From: Planctomycetota bacterium | GTDB lineage: Bacteria; Planctomycetota; JAJSAM01; JAJVHW01 | Assembly: GCA_024280885.1 (NCBI GenBank) | Contig: JAJRPF010000015.1 | Location: 1 to 64,000, forward strand | Direction of reading: 5' to 3' | DNA length: 64,000 nucleotides | Part shown: positions 53,764-62,897 of the stretch, piece by piece | How the letters are laid out: the number at the start of each line of letters is the position of its first letter | Numbering within the stretch: the first letter of the stretch is position 1 | The notes under the pieces: generated by a model | Told to the model about the DNA's origin: nothing | Seen by the model: only the letters and a program-made list of their open reading frames with translations | Database searches by the model: none | Position numbers and translations under genes: made by a program

Positions 53764-55656
53764 ATGCGCGCTCGCACCCCCCTCCTGGCCTTCGCCCTCG
53801 TGGCGGTCGCGATTGCAGCGACGGTCGCGATCGTCGGCTGGTCGCGGTGGGGGGCGCCCGTTGCCCCCGCCGGGCCGCTCGACGCGCTGCTCCCCGAGGG
53901 CGCCGACGCCGCCCTGCGCTTTTCTCCGGCGCAACTCCTCGCGGCTCCGGCGGCGGAGCGCGTGTGGGAGCATCCGTCCATTGTGGCGATCCGCGCCGAG
54001 TCGGGGTTCGACGAGCGCGTTCTCGCCCCGTTGCGTGACATGGAAGCCCAGATCAGCAGCGCGACGCTCGGATTGGCGCCCGGCGTCGGCGTCGATCTGC
54101 TCGGTGACGATACGATCGTCGCGCTCTACGGCGAGGACGTGCTCGTGCTCGCGCGACTCTCGATGGGCGGTCGGGTAGTAGACCTCGTGCAAGCCCTCGG
54201 GCGCGACCAACTGATCGAAGCCGGATTGCGGATGGAGGGCGAGACCGCGGTGCTCGCGAACGACGGCGCCCCGACCGTCTATCTCACGCGCTTTCGGGAC
54301 GTTCTGGCACTCGCGACGCGGCGCGGATTGGCCGAGGCGGTCGTTGTGCGCGGCGAACGCGTGGACGAGTTTCGGCCAGAACCGGGGCTGATGGCGGATA
54401 CGGCGGAGCCGGGCGCGCGCTTGCTGCTACGTGGCGATCCCGCCCTGCTGATCCCATGGCTGGACGCCAGCGTCGCGGCGCTCGACACGGATGCAGCGCC
54501 GCATGCTGCTGTTCGCGTTCTGCGCGATCTCGCGACGCCAGCGGGGGCCCTCATCTCGTCGCTGGAGCTCGATTTCTCGGACCCGGATCGGATGAGCGCC
54601 GACTTGCGCGTGAACTACGGGGAGGCCCGGCCGGCGTTGCTCGACGCACTTCCGGGTGGCAACGCGTCGGCGACGGCACCGCTGCGGCAGGCCGCCGCGA
54701 TGTTCGCCGTGCCGGGTGAGACCATGGTCACCGGAGCGCTGAGCGTCCGTGCCGCGGATGTGGTGCGCACGCTCGCCGACGCGCAACCGCCGTCGCGGCG
54801 CGCGCTCCTTGCCGAGATGCTCGCCGAACGCAGTCTCACGCTGGATCTTGTGGCCGACACGATCGCAGCGCACCTTCGGGACGGCCTCGGGTTCGTGGTC
54901 GCCCGACTCGACGAGACCGACGGCCTGGAACTCGACGATCCGACGCAGGGCGGCGTCCATCCCATCCCCGCGACGCTCGCGATATTCGAGTTGAAGGACG
55001 TCCGCAATCCCGAGGCGGCGCTCGCCGCGGTCATCGCGGAGTCGGAGACGCTCTTCGGCGCGCGGATCGAGTTCAGCGGTCGTGAGTTGCCCGGCGACGC
55101 CGAGTTGTTCCGACTCTCGCAGCATCGCTTCGGCGGCGAATGGGCGCTCCTTCAACCCGCGGTCGCCGTCGTCGATCGCTGGCTGCTCTTCTCCACGCAC
55201 GAGGAGTTTCTTGTGCGCGCGATCGAGCAGGCAGCCACGTCTTCGTTCTTTCCCGGGCAAGCCAACGTTGACGGCTCCGGGCCGTCGCGGACGCGGCGCG
55301 CGGTCTCGACGTTCCACCTGACATTGGCCGGCGAGAGCCTGCGTCGCTACATCGACGACCAGCGCTGGGCGTGGGCGGATCAGGCGTCCTTTCACAATTG
55401 GCGCGCCGAGCGCGGCGTCATCCGCAAGGAACTCGATGCCCAGGGGCTCGTGCTCCGGCCCGAGGATCGACACGTCTACGAGGACACGCGGATCGAGACC
55501 CGACTCGCGCGCCGCAACGCCGAGGAATTCCCCGCTGCCATCGCCGCCTATCGCGATCTCTGGGCGCCGCTCGAGGCCCTGGAGGGGATCGAGATCGAGG
55601 CCGCGGTCGAGACCGCCGGGCTCCATCTGCGTGTCGATGTGCGCCTCCGCGACTGA
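53764..55656 (+). CDS. Membrane-anchored protein, DUF3352-like
   Basis: A 630-residue protein with a single N-terminal signal or anchor helix (PLLAFALVAVAIAATVAIVG) and a long extracytoplasmic part. It has many alternating strands and helices (LLPEGADAALRFSPAQLLAA; GLGFVVARLDE; TLAIFELKDVRNPEAALAAV; LLFSTHEEFLVRAIEQA). These recall DUF3352-type proteins, where PEGADA-like openings and LLFSTHEEF-like strands are usual. ATG 53764 is chosen because the anchor begins there. No enzymatic motif is seen. It ends just before the tRNA gene. Confidence 0.68.
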   Translation: MRARTPLLAFALVAVAIAATVAIVGWSRWGAPVAPAGPLDALLPEGADAALRFSPAQLLAAPAAERVWEHPSIVAIRAESGFDERVLAPLRDMEAQISSATLGLAPGVGVDLLGDDTIVALYGEDVLVLARLSMGGRVVDLVQALGRDQLIEAGLRMEGETAVLANDGAPTVYLTRFRDVLALATRRGLAEAVVVRGERVDEFRPEPGLMADTAEPGARLLLRGDPALLIPWLDASVAALDTDAAPHAAVRVLRDLATPAGALISSLELDFSDPDRMSADLRVNYGEARPALLDALPGGNASATAPLRQAAAMFAVPGETMVTGALSVRAADVVRTLADAQPPSRRALLAEMLAERSLTLDLVADTIAAHLRDGLGFVVARLDETDGLELDDPTQGGVHPIPATLAIFELKDVRNPEAALAAVIAESETLFGARIEFSGRELPGDAELFRLSQHRFGGEWALLQPAVAVVDRWLLFSTHEEFLVRAIEQAATSSFFPGQANVDGSGPSRTRRAVSTFHLTLAGESLRRYIDDQRWAWADQASFHNWRAERGVIRKELDAQGLVLRPEDRHVYEDTRIETRLARRNAEEFPAAIAAYRDLWAPLEALEGIEIEAAVETAGLHLRVDVRLRD

Positions 55657-55745
55657 CGCCGCCATGGGAACTTCTTGCGTGCTGGGCGCGGGTTCCTACG
55701 ATCCGCGATCCCGGGTGGCCCCCCAAGGCACCTCGGGCAGCGTGT

Positions 55746-55832
55746 GCCGGGATGGCGGAATGGCAGACGCGCCAGCTTGAGGGGCTGGTGGGCCAATGGC
55801 CCGTGCAGGTTCGACTCCTGTTCCCGGTACCA
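55746..55832 (+). tRNA. tRNA-Leu (anticodon GAG)
   Basis: An 87-base type II tRNA. The acceptor arm GCCGGGA pairs with TCCCGGT (one G-U pair), the anticodon stem CCAGC/GCTGG closes a TTGAGGG loop with anticodon GAG (decodes CTC, the major Leu codon here), a long variable arm reads GGGCC-AAT-GGCCC, and the T arm has GTTCGACTC. CCA is encoded at the 3' end. The hairpin at 55832 starts in the last base of CCA. Confidence 0.97.
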
Positions 55833-55873
55833 CACGACCCCCGGTCGGGCAGCAGCCCGGGCGGGGGTCGTGT
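55832..55873. terminator. Strong hairpin beginning at the tRNA 3' end
   Basis: ACACGACCCCCG pairs perfectly with CGGGGGTCGTGT across an inner stem CGGGC/GCCCG. The long GC-rich stem should end tRNA transcription or guide its 3' processing. It overlaps the terminal A of CCA. No U-tract follows. Confidence 0.75.
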
Positions 55874-55951
55874 GATTCCCGGCTCGTCCGAATTCGCGCC
55901 TCGATTCGAGAGGACGGCCCGGGTCCACTCCCGACTACTCTGACGGGTCCC

Positions 55952-58900
55952 ATGCGTGCGCTGCTCCTCGCGGTCTTCTTGCTTCTCCTCCCCGGGCCGG
56001 GACGTGCGGTTGCCGAGGGTTCGCGTGCGGAAGCGCTCGACTACCACGCCTGGTCGTTCGCCGCGGACTGGCCGGTTGCCTCCGTCGAGTTGGATGAGGT
56101 GCCGCGGACCTGGCTGAACGGGAAGGGGACGAAGGCGCGCTACGCGGGGGCGGCGACAGCCTATTGGCGGGACGGTACGACGAGTCGCCTCTCGGTCTCG
56201 TGGACAGTCTCTGCTCGACCCGATCGACCGCGTCGAGATCGGATCGTCGTCCGTTCTCACCCGGATGAGATACGCGCAGCGGGAGGCGCGAAGAAGCTGA
56301 TCCCGTTCGTGCGCATCGACCTTCGGCAACGCGATGGAGTCGTGGTCAGGGCCAAGGGGCGTTTCAGGCAAGCTGGCGTCAGTGGTGGTCGGAAGACGAC
56401 GCGCAAGAAGGGCGCCGCCGAAGCCGTGCCGGCGACCCCGGAGCCCGGCTTCTCTGTCGCGAGTGGGAATTGCGCCCTCGTCATCGATGCCGAGGGCCAC
56501 GTCAGCAGCCTGAAGGTACTCCCGGACGGGACCGAGTTGGCCAACCCGGAAGCCGCGACCGAACTGCTCGAATTCGAACGCGACGGCGCGACCGTTCCAT
56601 TGCGCTCGGTGTTTCGTCGAGGCGGCGAGTTGGTGGCCCTCTTCGACGCGCCCGGAGCGCGTGTGCGGTTGGCAGTCGAGAGCGCGGACGGCCACCTGCT
56701 GTTCCGCATCGTCGATGCCGGATCGCCCGAGCCCGATGTGCTACGCCTGAACGTGAACCTCCCCTTCCTTGCAGTCGTGGACGGCGCGCTGAACGGGACG
56801 TACGACGACGAGTCGGCTGTCTGCCTCCGTCCGGTGACCGAGAACGCGCGCGGCGTACTCGCCGCCGCGAAGGGCGCGGCCACGTACACCGTTGAGTGGC
56901 TCCGGCGACGCGGCATCGCGGGCGGGGCGGCTGCGCTCGTCGCGACGCCGCGACCCCGTTTCTTCGGCGCGCTGGCGGAACTCGAAGTCGAGCGCGATCT
57001 GACATCGGTCCGTTTCGATGGTGTCTGGGCGCGTGAGTCGGAGATCGTTCGCGAGAGCTACCTCTTCGTGACCTACCTCGGTCTCGACGACATCGACGCG
57101 CTGATCGAGTACGCGAAAGTCGCTGGTCTACGCCGCATTCTCTTTGTCCGGAGCGTCTGGCTCAAGAGTGCCGGAACGTACGGCATTGACGCTGGGGAGT
57201 TTCCCGGAGGGCTGACGGAATTCGTCGCGGCGTGCGAGCGCATCCGCGCCGCCGGATTGGGCGTGGGGATCCACCTCTACGGCCCGTCGGTTGCGCTCAA
57301 CGATCCCATCGTCACGCCGACTCCGGATCGCCGACTACTCGAATTCGCGTGCCCCTCGCTCGCGCAGCCGATCGGCCCGACGGACGCGAGGGTGGAACTC
57401 GTGGCGGAGCCGGATCTACCCGCGCCGGGCGCCGGTACGTTCCCCGGGAGCTACGTCCGGATCGACGACGAGATCATTCGGTACTCGGGGCGATCCGCCG
57501 AGCCGCCGTTCGCGTTCACCGGCTGTGAGCGCGGCGCGCTCGGCACCATTGCGAGCGCCCATGCTGAAGCTGCCGACGTCGGTCATCTCGCGACCATGTG
57601 GGGGCAGTTCCTACTCGATCCCGACGGCGGTCTGGTCGCTGACGTCGCTCGCAACCTCGCGCGGGTCGTGAACGCCGCCCGGATCGACATGGTCTACCTC
57701 GACGGCCTCGGCGGGTTGCCGTCCAGTCGTCATCACGATGAGTGGTATTACGCGAATCGGACCGTGCCGGCGATGTACGCCGCGTTCGATCACCCGGTGC
57801 TGGTACAGACGAGCATGGGGCCAGGTCGCGATCTGCTCTGGCACGTCGTTCCACGCAGCGCCAGCGCGGACGGCCATGGCGATCTCACGTACTACCTCGA
57901 CCGCCGCACCCCGGCGATCGAGTCAATGCGCCGGGGCTTCACTGCGCCTGACGTTGGTTGGTATGGGTTCGACGACGGGCGACCGCCCGACCAACTGGAG
58001 TATGTCGCAGCCAAGTGCCTTGGCTGGGATTCATCGCTGTCGATGCAAACCCATCGGCCCGCCCTCGAGCGCCACGCGCGGGCTCGCGAAACGATGGAAA
58101 TGGTCGGTCGCTACGAGCGCTTCCGTGGCGAGGGCGGTCTCCCTGAAGAGGTCAAGGAGGCGTTGCTTGAGCCAGCCGCTCACTTCCGTCTGTTGACGGA
58201 CGCGGACGAGCGCTGGCATCTCTTCTCGGCCGCATACGAGGGCGTGCGCGACGCGCGGGTCCTCACGGACGGAAGGCACTCATGGCGGGTCTTTAATACC
58301 GCTGCTGCGGAGACGACGCTGGGAGTCGAGATCGTTCGCGGCGATGCGATCCACGTCGATGCCGAACTGGCGGCCGAAGGAAACATCTTCGTCGCTGACT
58401 TCCGCGATGCGTCCGCCTACGCGCCCAGCGCGGAGAACGACTTCGCGCGCCTTGTCTCGCGCGTGGACAAGGTCGTGACAGAGAACGGCGCGGCCCGGCG
58501 CGGTGTGCAGCACGACTTCGTGGCGATTGACGACCCCAGTGTCGGAGGACTCCGGGGCGCTCTGCGCGCATCGAATGGGAACAACACCATCGGGTGGTGT
58601 GCCGTCGGAAAACGATTCGCGAGTGCGCTCGACCTGTCCACGACGAGAGCACTCGGCGTCTTTCTCCGAGGCGACGGCAGCGGTGTCTCCGTCTCGCTGG
58701 AGTTGTGGGACGACGCGGGGAATCGCGTGACGCTCCGCGCGCCGATGCACGAGGACGGTTGGCGACTGCACACGTTCGCCTTTTCACCGTCAGCGAATTT
58801 CGACTCTTCCGCAGTGCGCTACTTGGTGCTCATCGCGTCAGACCTGCCGCCCGGTCGTGATGTCGAAGTCGGGTTCGCGGCGTTGCGCGCCACCCCTCAG

Positions 58901-59188
58901 GTGCGGCCTGCGACGTCCGTCCGAGGCGCCCGCATCCGCGTCGATGGTCGCGTTGTCGAGCTTCCGGCCGATCTGCCTCCCGGCTCGTCGGTCCGGATCG
59001 ACGCACTGGGGCGCATGTCGCGATGGACTGGCGGCATGGCCGCCGGGACTGCGTCGTGGCTGCCTGGAGGACCGCTCTCGCTGGCTCAGGGCGCATACGA
59101 CATCTCGCTCGAAGTTGACGAACCCGATGCGTACGCGGGCGACTTCACGATCCGCCTGAGCCACCTGGAACCGGTCTACTCCCGCTGA
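55952..59188 (+). CDS. Large secreted protein with a TIM-barrel-like core
   Basis: A 1078-residue exported protein with a signal peptide (RALLLAVFLLLLPG; ending AVAEG, about 22). A N-terminal beta domain (about 30-330) is followed by a (beta/alpha) region (about 335-720): LRRILFVRSVWLKSAG, RAAGLGVGIHLYGPS, then DMVYLDGLGG (579-588) with Asp584, a position often a catalytic acid in glycoside hydrolase barrels. C-terminal beta domains (about 770-1078) resemble carbohydrate-binding modules (VFLRGDGSGVSVSLELWDD, GWRLHTFAFSP). A glycoside hydrolase role is inferred; no family is assigned. Confidence 0.68.
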   Translation: MRALLLAVFLLLLPGPGRAVAEGSRAEALDYHAWSFAADWPVASVELDEVPRTWLNGKGTKARYAGAATAYWRDGTTSRLSVSWTVSARPDRPRRDRIVVRSHPDEIRAAGGAKKLIPFVRIDLRQRDGVVVRAKGRFRQAGVSGGRKTTRKKGAAEAVPATPEPGFSVASGNCALVIDAEGHVSSLKVLPDGTELANPEAATELLEFERDGATVPLRSVFRRGGELVALFDAPGARVRLAVESADGHLLFRIVDAGSPEPDVLRLNVNLPFLAVVDGALNGTYDDESAVCLRPVTENARGVLAAAKGAATYTVEWLRRRGIAGGAAALVATPRPRFFGALAELEVERDLTSVRFDGVWARESEIVRESYLFVTYLGLDDIDALIEYAKVAGLRRILFVRSVWLKSAGTYGIDAGEFPGGLTEFVAACERIRAAGLGVGIHLYGPSVALNDPIVTPTPDRRLLEFACPSLAQPIGPTDARVELVAEPDLPAPGAGTFPGSYVRIDDEIIRYSGRSAEPPFAFTGCERGALGTIASAHAEAADVGHLATMWGQFLLDPDGGLVADVARNLARVVNAARIDMVYLDGLGGLPSSRHHDEWYYANRTVPAMYAAFDHPVLVQTSMGPGRDLLWHVVPRSASADGHGDLTYYLDRRTPAIESMRRGFTAPDVGWYGFDDGRPPDQLEYVAAKCLGWDSSLSMQTHRPALERHARARETMEMVGRYERFRGEGGLPEEVKEALLEPAAHFRLLTDADERWHLFSAAYEGVRDARVLTDGRHSWRVFNTAAAETTLGVEIVRGDAIHVDAELAAEGNIFVADFRDASAYAPSAENDFARLVSRVDKVVTENGAARRGVQHDFVAIDDPSVGGLRGALRASNGNNTIGWCAVGKRFASALDLSTTRALGVFLRGDGSGVSVSLELWDDAGNRVTLRAPMHEDGWRLHTFAFSPSANFDSSAVRYLVLIASDLPPGRDVEVGFAALRATPQVRPATSVRGARIRVDGRVVELPADLPPGSSVRIDALGRMSRWTGGMAAGTASWLPGGPLSLAQGAYDISLEVDEPDAYAGDFTIRLSHLEPVYSR

Positions 59189-59355
59189 TCGGGATCGATC
59201 GTTCTGCCCGCACTCTGCCTCGCCGCTCTCTCTGGCCGTGCGGCCAGGTGGTCCCGTGGATACCAGGCGTGCCGGACGTCTCGGGCACCGATTGGCGCTG
59301 CCGCGCGCACCTTCCGCCTACGACGTGCGGCAGTCTGCCTGTAGCCTCGCACGTC

Positions 59356-59772
59356 ATGCCGACGAGTCAGGCGGAGGGAAGGTCCAGCGGGTGTATTCAG
59401 CACCCCGAGCGCGTGCCCATCGGGCGCTGCGCGAAGTGCCGGAATCCGGTCTGCGCGGAGTGCCACACGCGGATCGATGGCATTCTTCACTGTCGCGAGT
59501 GCCTTGCCGTTGCAGTGAGCGCTCTCGAGACGCGCGGGGCTGGGGTGTTGCCGCGCTTGGCGACGTTCGTCGCCGCGCTCGCGATGCTGGCGCCAGCGCT
59601 GCTCCTCTCCCTCGTGATGTTGCGCGGCTACGGGTTCGCGGCCGGCCGCCTGGCGCGCTTCGGCGCCGTGGCGTTCGAGAAAACCGAGTATGTCCAGCCG
59701 TCGCAGACCTCCGATGACGATGTCGCCGCAGACGACGATGTCGCAGATGACGTCACCGAGGGACCTCGATGA
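59356..59772 (+). CDS. Zinc-finger membrane protein (B-box-like)
   Basis: A 138-residue protein. The N-terminus is a compact zinc-binding domain with Cys13-x2-His16, Cys25-x2-Cys28, Cys33-x2-Cys36 and Cys46-x2-Cys49, the C/H pattern of B-box-type fingers (CIQHPERVPIGRCAKCRNPV then CAECHTRI). One membrane helix follows (about 69-90), then an acidic tail (DDDVAADDDVADDV). B-box fingers are rare in bacteria outside planctomycetes and relatives. It is the first gene of the module that runs to the window end, and its stop overlaps the next start by ATGA. Confidence 0.75.
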   Translation: MPTSQAEGRSSGCIQHPERVPIGRCAKCRNPVCAECHTRIDGILHCRECLAVAVSALETRGAGVLPRLATFVAALAMLAPALLLSLVMLRGYGFAAGRLARFGAVAFEKTEYVQPSQTSDDDVAADDDVADDVTEGPR

Positions 59773-60638
59773 CTCCGACAGACGCGGCGGGGGGGAGCGG
59801 AGGTCGTGCGCTCCTGCGTCGGAGTACGCGCGAAATCCTGGACGACGCGATCGAGCGGATTCGTACCGACGTGTTCTCCGTGGCTCTGCTGCACGTGCTG
59901 CCGTCACTCCCCTTCTTCGCCGCCGTTCTGCTGTGGAGTGTCGAACTCGATTTGCGCGGCGCCGTCTCCAAGCTCGAGGCCGTGGGCGTCGTGTTCCTGC
60001 TGATCCCGAAGCTGGCCGGTTGGGCGGCGCTTTCGGCGTGGGCTGCCGGCGCGGCGCGCGGACGTCCGATCTCTGCATCGGCGGCATGGGCCAACACCAT
60101 CCGACGTTTCCCCGAGGCGCTCCTGGCAACCTCGTGCGCGCTCTTCTTCATCATGCTCGCGCCAGTCACGCTGGGCATCTCGCTCCTGGCCGGGTCCGGC
60201 GCGCTGGTGGGCTTGGCCGCGGGAGTCGGGCCGACGCGTTCGGGTGGCCGCGCCGTGTTGCGGCAAGCGGGTGCCGCAGTGTTCCGTGACATGGGGCGCG
60301 GCATCCCGATCGTCATCCTGCTCTCGCTGGCGCTCGGTTTCGTGGTCATCAACTTGTTGACGCTGCCGTACATCGCGGCGCAACTCGGCGCTGGTAGCTT
60401 GGGGCTCGACCTCAGCCTCTGGATCGCTGCATTGCGTCCCGATCGCGCGGCTGCGTGGTCCTTTGCATGCATGCTCGCCGCGCTGGTCGTCGAGGGCGTG
60501 CTCGTCGTCGTCTGCGCAGAGTGGCAATTCGACCGCGAGGCCGAGTCCGAAGGCGCGCGTTTCGCTGCCTTCGCCGATGAGTTGGATGCGCTCGACGCGC
60601 AGAGTGCCGAGCGTGCGCGTGGGCGGGACGCCGCATGA
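59769..60638 (+). CDS. Polytopic membrane protein of the MoxR module
   Basis: A 289-residue membrane protein with about six helices (SVALLHVLPSLPFFAAVLLW, VGVVFLLIPKLAGWAALSAW, LLATSCALFFIMLAPVTLGI and others). It ends in an acidic cytoplasmic tail (about 255-289). The start overlaps the zinc-finger gene by four bases and its end overlaps the DUF4129 gene by four. No domain is recognised. Its general topology resembles the protein at 29896-30837, but similarity is weak. Confidence 0.75.
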   Translation: MTPTDAAGGSGGRALLRRSTREILDDAIERIRTDVFSVALLHVLPSLPFFAAVLLWSVELDLRGAVSKLEAVGVVFLLIPKLAGWAALSAWAAGAARGRPISASAAWANTIRRFPEALLATSCALFFIMLAPVTLGISLLAGSGALVGLAAGVGPTRSGGRAVLRQAGAAVFRDMGRGIPIVILLSLALGFVVINLLTLPYIAAQLGAGSLGLDLSLWIAALRPDRAAAWSFACMLAALVVEGVLVVVCAEWQFDREAESEGARFAAFADELDALDAQSAERARGRDAA

Positions 60639-61513
60639 CGTGGCGTCGCTCCCGTGTTCGGGCAACCCGGTCGGCGACGACTGCGCTGATCGCGTCGTCA
60701 GTGGTCGCTTCCTGGTTGGGCGTTTTCCCGTTGGTCACCCCGGCATTGGCCGCCGACGATCTCGCGTCGAACGCGCGTGCCGAGGTGCGCGAGGTGCTTG
60801 CGCGTCCCGAGTTTCAGCCGCTGGCAGATGCCGACCGACTGCCCGACATCCCCCAGATGGAATTGGGTTGGATCGAGTCGCTCTTCAGCGTCCTGCGCGA
60901 TCTCTTCGGTGGAGTTGTCGGAGTGATCGGCGACGCTCTCGGAGCGATCCTTGGTCGGTTGATCCGGGGGCTCGGGAACCTGTTCGGAGGTCTTGGCGGC
61001 GCGGGCGGCGCCGCAACCGCCGGCATCTTCTCGACCATCGTCACGTGGCTGCTCGTTGTCCTCGGAGTCGCGCTGATCGTGTGGCTTCTCATACGATTGT
61101 CCGCATCGCGGAGGGCCGAGAGGCGGGCCGGTGCGATGGCTCTCTCGGTGACCACGGCGGGCGCCGGTGAAGACGACGCGTTGGCGCGGTCGCCGGAGGA
61201 TTGGCGTCGTCGCGCAGAGCGCCTCGCTGGTGAAGGAGATCGTGTCGAGGCGCTGCGCGCGCTCTACCTGGAACTTCTCGCCGGATTGCATCGCGCAGGC
61301 GCGATCAACTATGACCGGACGCGTACGAATACGGCGTATGTCTTCGATCTCGCCCGAGGGCATACGGCGCGGGCGCCGTTTGTGTCGCTCACAGGGCGTT
61401 TTGACCGCGCGGTTTACGGCGCGCACGAACCGGCCGAGATCGACGTTCGCGACGCGATGGCGGAGGTATCCGACGTCCGTGCGGCGTTCGTGCGGGAGGT
61501 CGTCGATGCGTGA
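60635..61513 (+). CDS. DUF4129-domain membrane protein
   Basis: A 292-residue exported or membrane protein: a signal peptide (about 1-40, ending TPALA), a Gly-rich loop with a membrane helix (IFSTIVTWLLVVLGVALIVW, about 130-150), then the cytoplasmic DUF4129 part (DALARSPEDWRRRAERLAGE, ALRALYLELLAGLHRAGAI, TNTAYVFDLA). DUF4129 proteins are standard partners of MoxR and DUF58 in envelope-assembly clusters. The start overlaps the preceding stop by four bases and the end overlaps the next gene by eight. Confidence 0.85.
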   Translation: MTWRRSRVRATRSATTALIASSVVASWLGVFPLVTPALAADDLASNARAEVREVLARPEFQPLADADRLPDIPQMELGWIESLFSVLRDLFGGVVGVIGDALGAILGRLIRGLGNLFGGLGGAGGAATAGIFSTIVTWLLVVLGVALIVWLLIRLSASRRAERRAGAMALSVTTAGAGEDDALARSPEDWRRRAERLAGEGDRVEALRALYLELLAGLHRAGAINYDRTRTNTAYVFDLARGHTARAPFVSLTGRFDRAVYGAHEPAEIDVRDAMAEVSDVRAAFVREVVDA

Positions 61514-62897
61514 GCGCCCGCTTCGCTGCGCGCACGTTCGTGGCAGTAGCCGCATCGCCGTGGTCGGCGGCATCGTCGTGATGGCGCTGCTGCTCGGCTC
61601 TGTCTTCGTGGCCGCCAAACGGGCCGAGACGTCGGGGCGCGCAACCGCTGCCGGCTCGTCTTTTCGTGCCGACGAGTCGGGCCATCGCGCGGCGCGTCTC
61701 CTGCTCGAGTCGCTCGACTTCACGGTTCACAGTCGGCGCGGCGCACGCCTCCCCGACGGGATCGGGCATGTGCTCGTTCGCGAGGAAGGACTTCCGGGCT
61801 CTGCGACCGAGGGTGTGCCGGAGCGCGAGCGCGTCACCGTCGGTGCCGAATTCGACGCGTGGATCGAACGCGGGAACAGCGCGTTGATCTTCGCCTCGCG
61901 TACACCACCCGGAACGGGGTGGCCGGACGTGCGCGACCGCTACGAGATACCCGAGGATGACTCGCTCCTCGGTCCCGAGGTGGTCGTGATCGAGAACGAC
62001 GCGTCTCTGCTCGACGTCTTCGGCTCCCGGCCCGAGGTCCCGGAGGGCGGGGTCGGCATCCAAGAGGAGCACGAGTTCGAGGAACTCGGTGACCCGTGGA
62101 TCACGCCGTATCACGTCATCGAGCCGACCGATGGTGACGAGGTCCTGGCCGTCCGCGTGACCGACAACGGAGATCGCGAACCGGTCATCGTGCGTTCATC
62201 GCGCGGCCGCGGCGCGGTGATCGTTGTTGCCGATCCGTGGTTTGCGACGAATGTGCGCTTGCTCCGCGGCGACAACGCTGCGTGGTTGGCGACCATGGTG
62301 GACGAACTCATCCGCGGCGGCGACGTGTGGTTCGATGACCGCGCGCTCGGGCAGGCTGCGTCACGCGGCGTGCTCTCGCTCTTCGAGGAGGCCGGGCTCG
62401 GGCCCGCCATGGTCGCGACGCTCCTGCTCCTGCTGCTCGTCTGGTGGCGCGTCGGACCGTCGGATGCGCCCGATCGTGTTACGCGTCCACAACACGGCTA
62501 CGACCCGGCCGCCTACGCCGATCTCCGCGCCGGGCTCTACGCAGAGTGTCTCACCGCCGACGAGGTGCGGCGCATGGTCCGCGCGGAGGTCGGTCGGCGT
62601 CTCTCGCAGGGCGATGGCGTCAGTTACGAGCGCGCGCTGACGTTGTTGCAGACACGCGACCCGAAGCGCGCCGAGCGCATCCAGGGAGCATTGGAACAGT
62701 TGCCGCAGCACGCCGCAGTGACCGTGGCTAAACACGCGCGTACCTGGTGCATCGCCGTCTCGCAGGTGTGGGCGGCGCTCGACGAGAATTCACCTGTGCG
62801 TTCTTCGCGCGACGGGCCTCTCAGTACCGGTTCCGCGCGCACGAGAGCCACACCAAGAGAAAATACCACGACGGAGACTATCGATGACGATCAGTGA
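61506..62897 (+). CDS. DUF4350-domain membrane protein
   Basis: A 463-residue protein with one N-terminal helix (IAVVGGIVVMALLLGSVFVA, about 17-36), an extracytoplasmic DUF4350-type domain (ESGHRAARLLLESLDFTVHS, then GRGAVIVVADPWFATN), a second helix (AMVATLLLLLLVWWRVGP) and a cytoplasmic tail of helices. The tail ends Thr/Ser-rich. The pair of helices at the domain edges is typical of the family. The start overlaps the DUF4129 end by 8 bp and the end overlaps the MoxR gene by 14 bp, so all are cotranslated. Confidence 0.85.
   Translation: MRERPLRCAHVRGSSRIAVVGGIVVMALLLGSVFVAAKRAETSGRATAAGSSFRADESGHRAARLLLESLDFTVHSRRGARLPDGIGHVLVREEGLPGSATEGVPERERVTVGAEFDAWIERGNSALIFASRTPPGTGWPDVRDRYEIPEDDSLLGPEVVVIENDASLLDVFGSRPEVPEGGVGIQEEHEFEELGDPWITPYHVIEPTDGDEVLAVRVTDNGDREPVIVRSSRGRGAVIVVADPWFATNVRLLRGDNAAWLATMVDELIRGGDVWFDDRALGQAASRGVLSLFEEAGLGPAMVATLLLLLLVWWRVGPSDAPDRVTRPQHGYDPAAYADLRAGLYAECLTADEVRRMVRAEVGRRLSQGDGVSYERALTLLQTRDPKRAERIQGALEQLPQHAAVTVAKHARTWCIAVSQVWAALDENSPVRSSRDGPLSTGSARTRATPRENTTTETIDDDQ

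Noticed and set aside
55746-55873. tRNA-Leu 3' end as an integrated element boundary
   Set aside because: No integrase, no duplicated tRNA end and no change in gene style is seen next to it.
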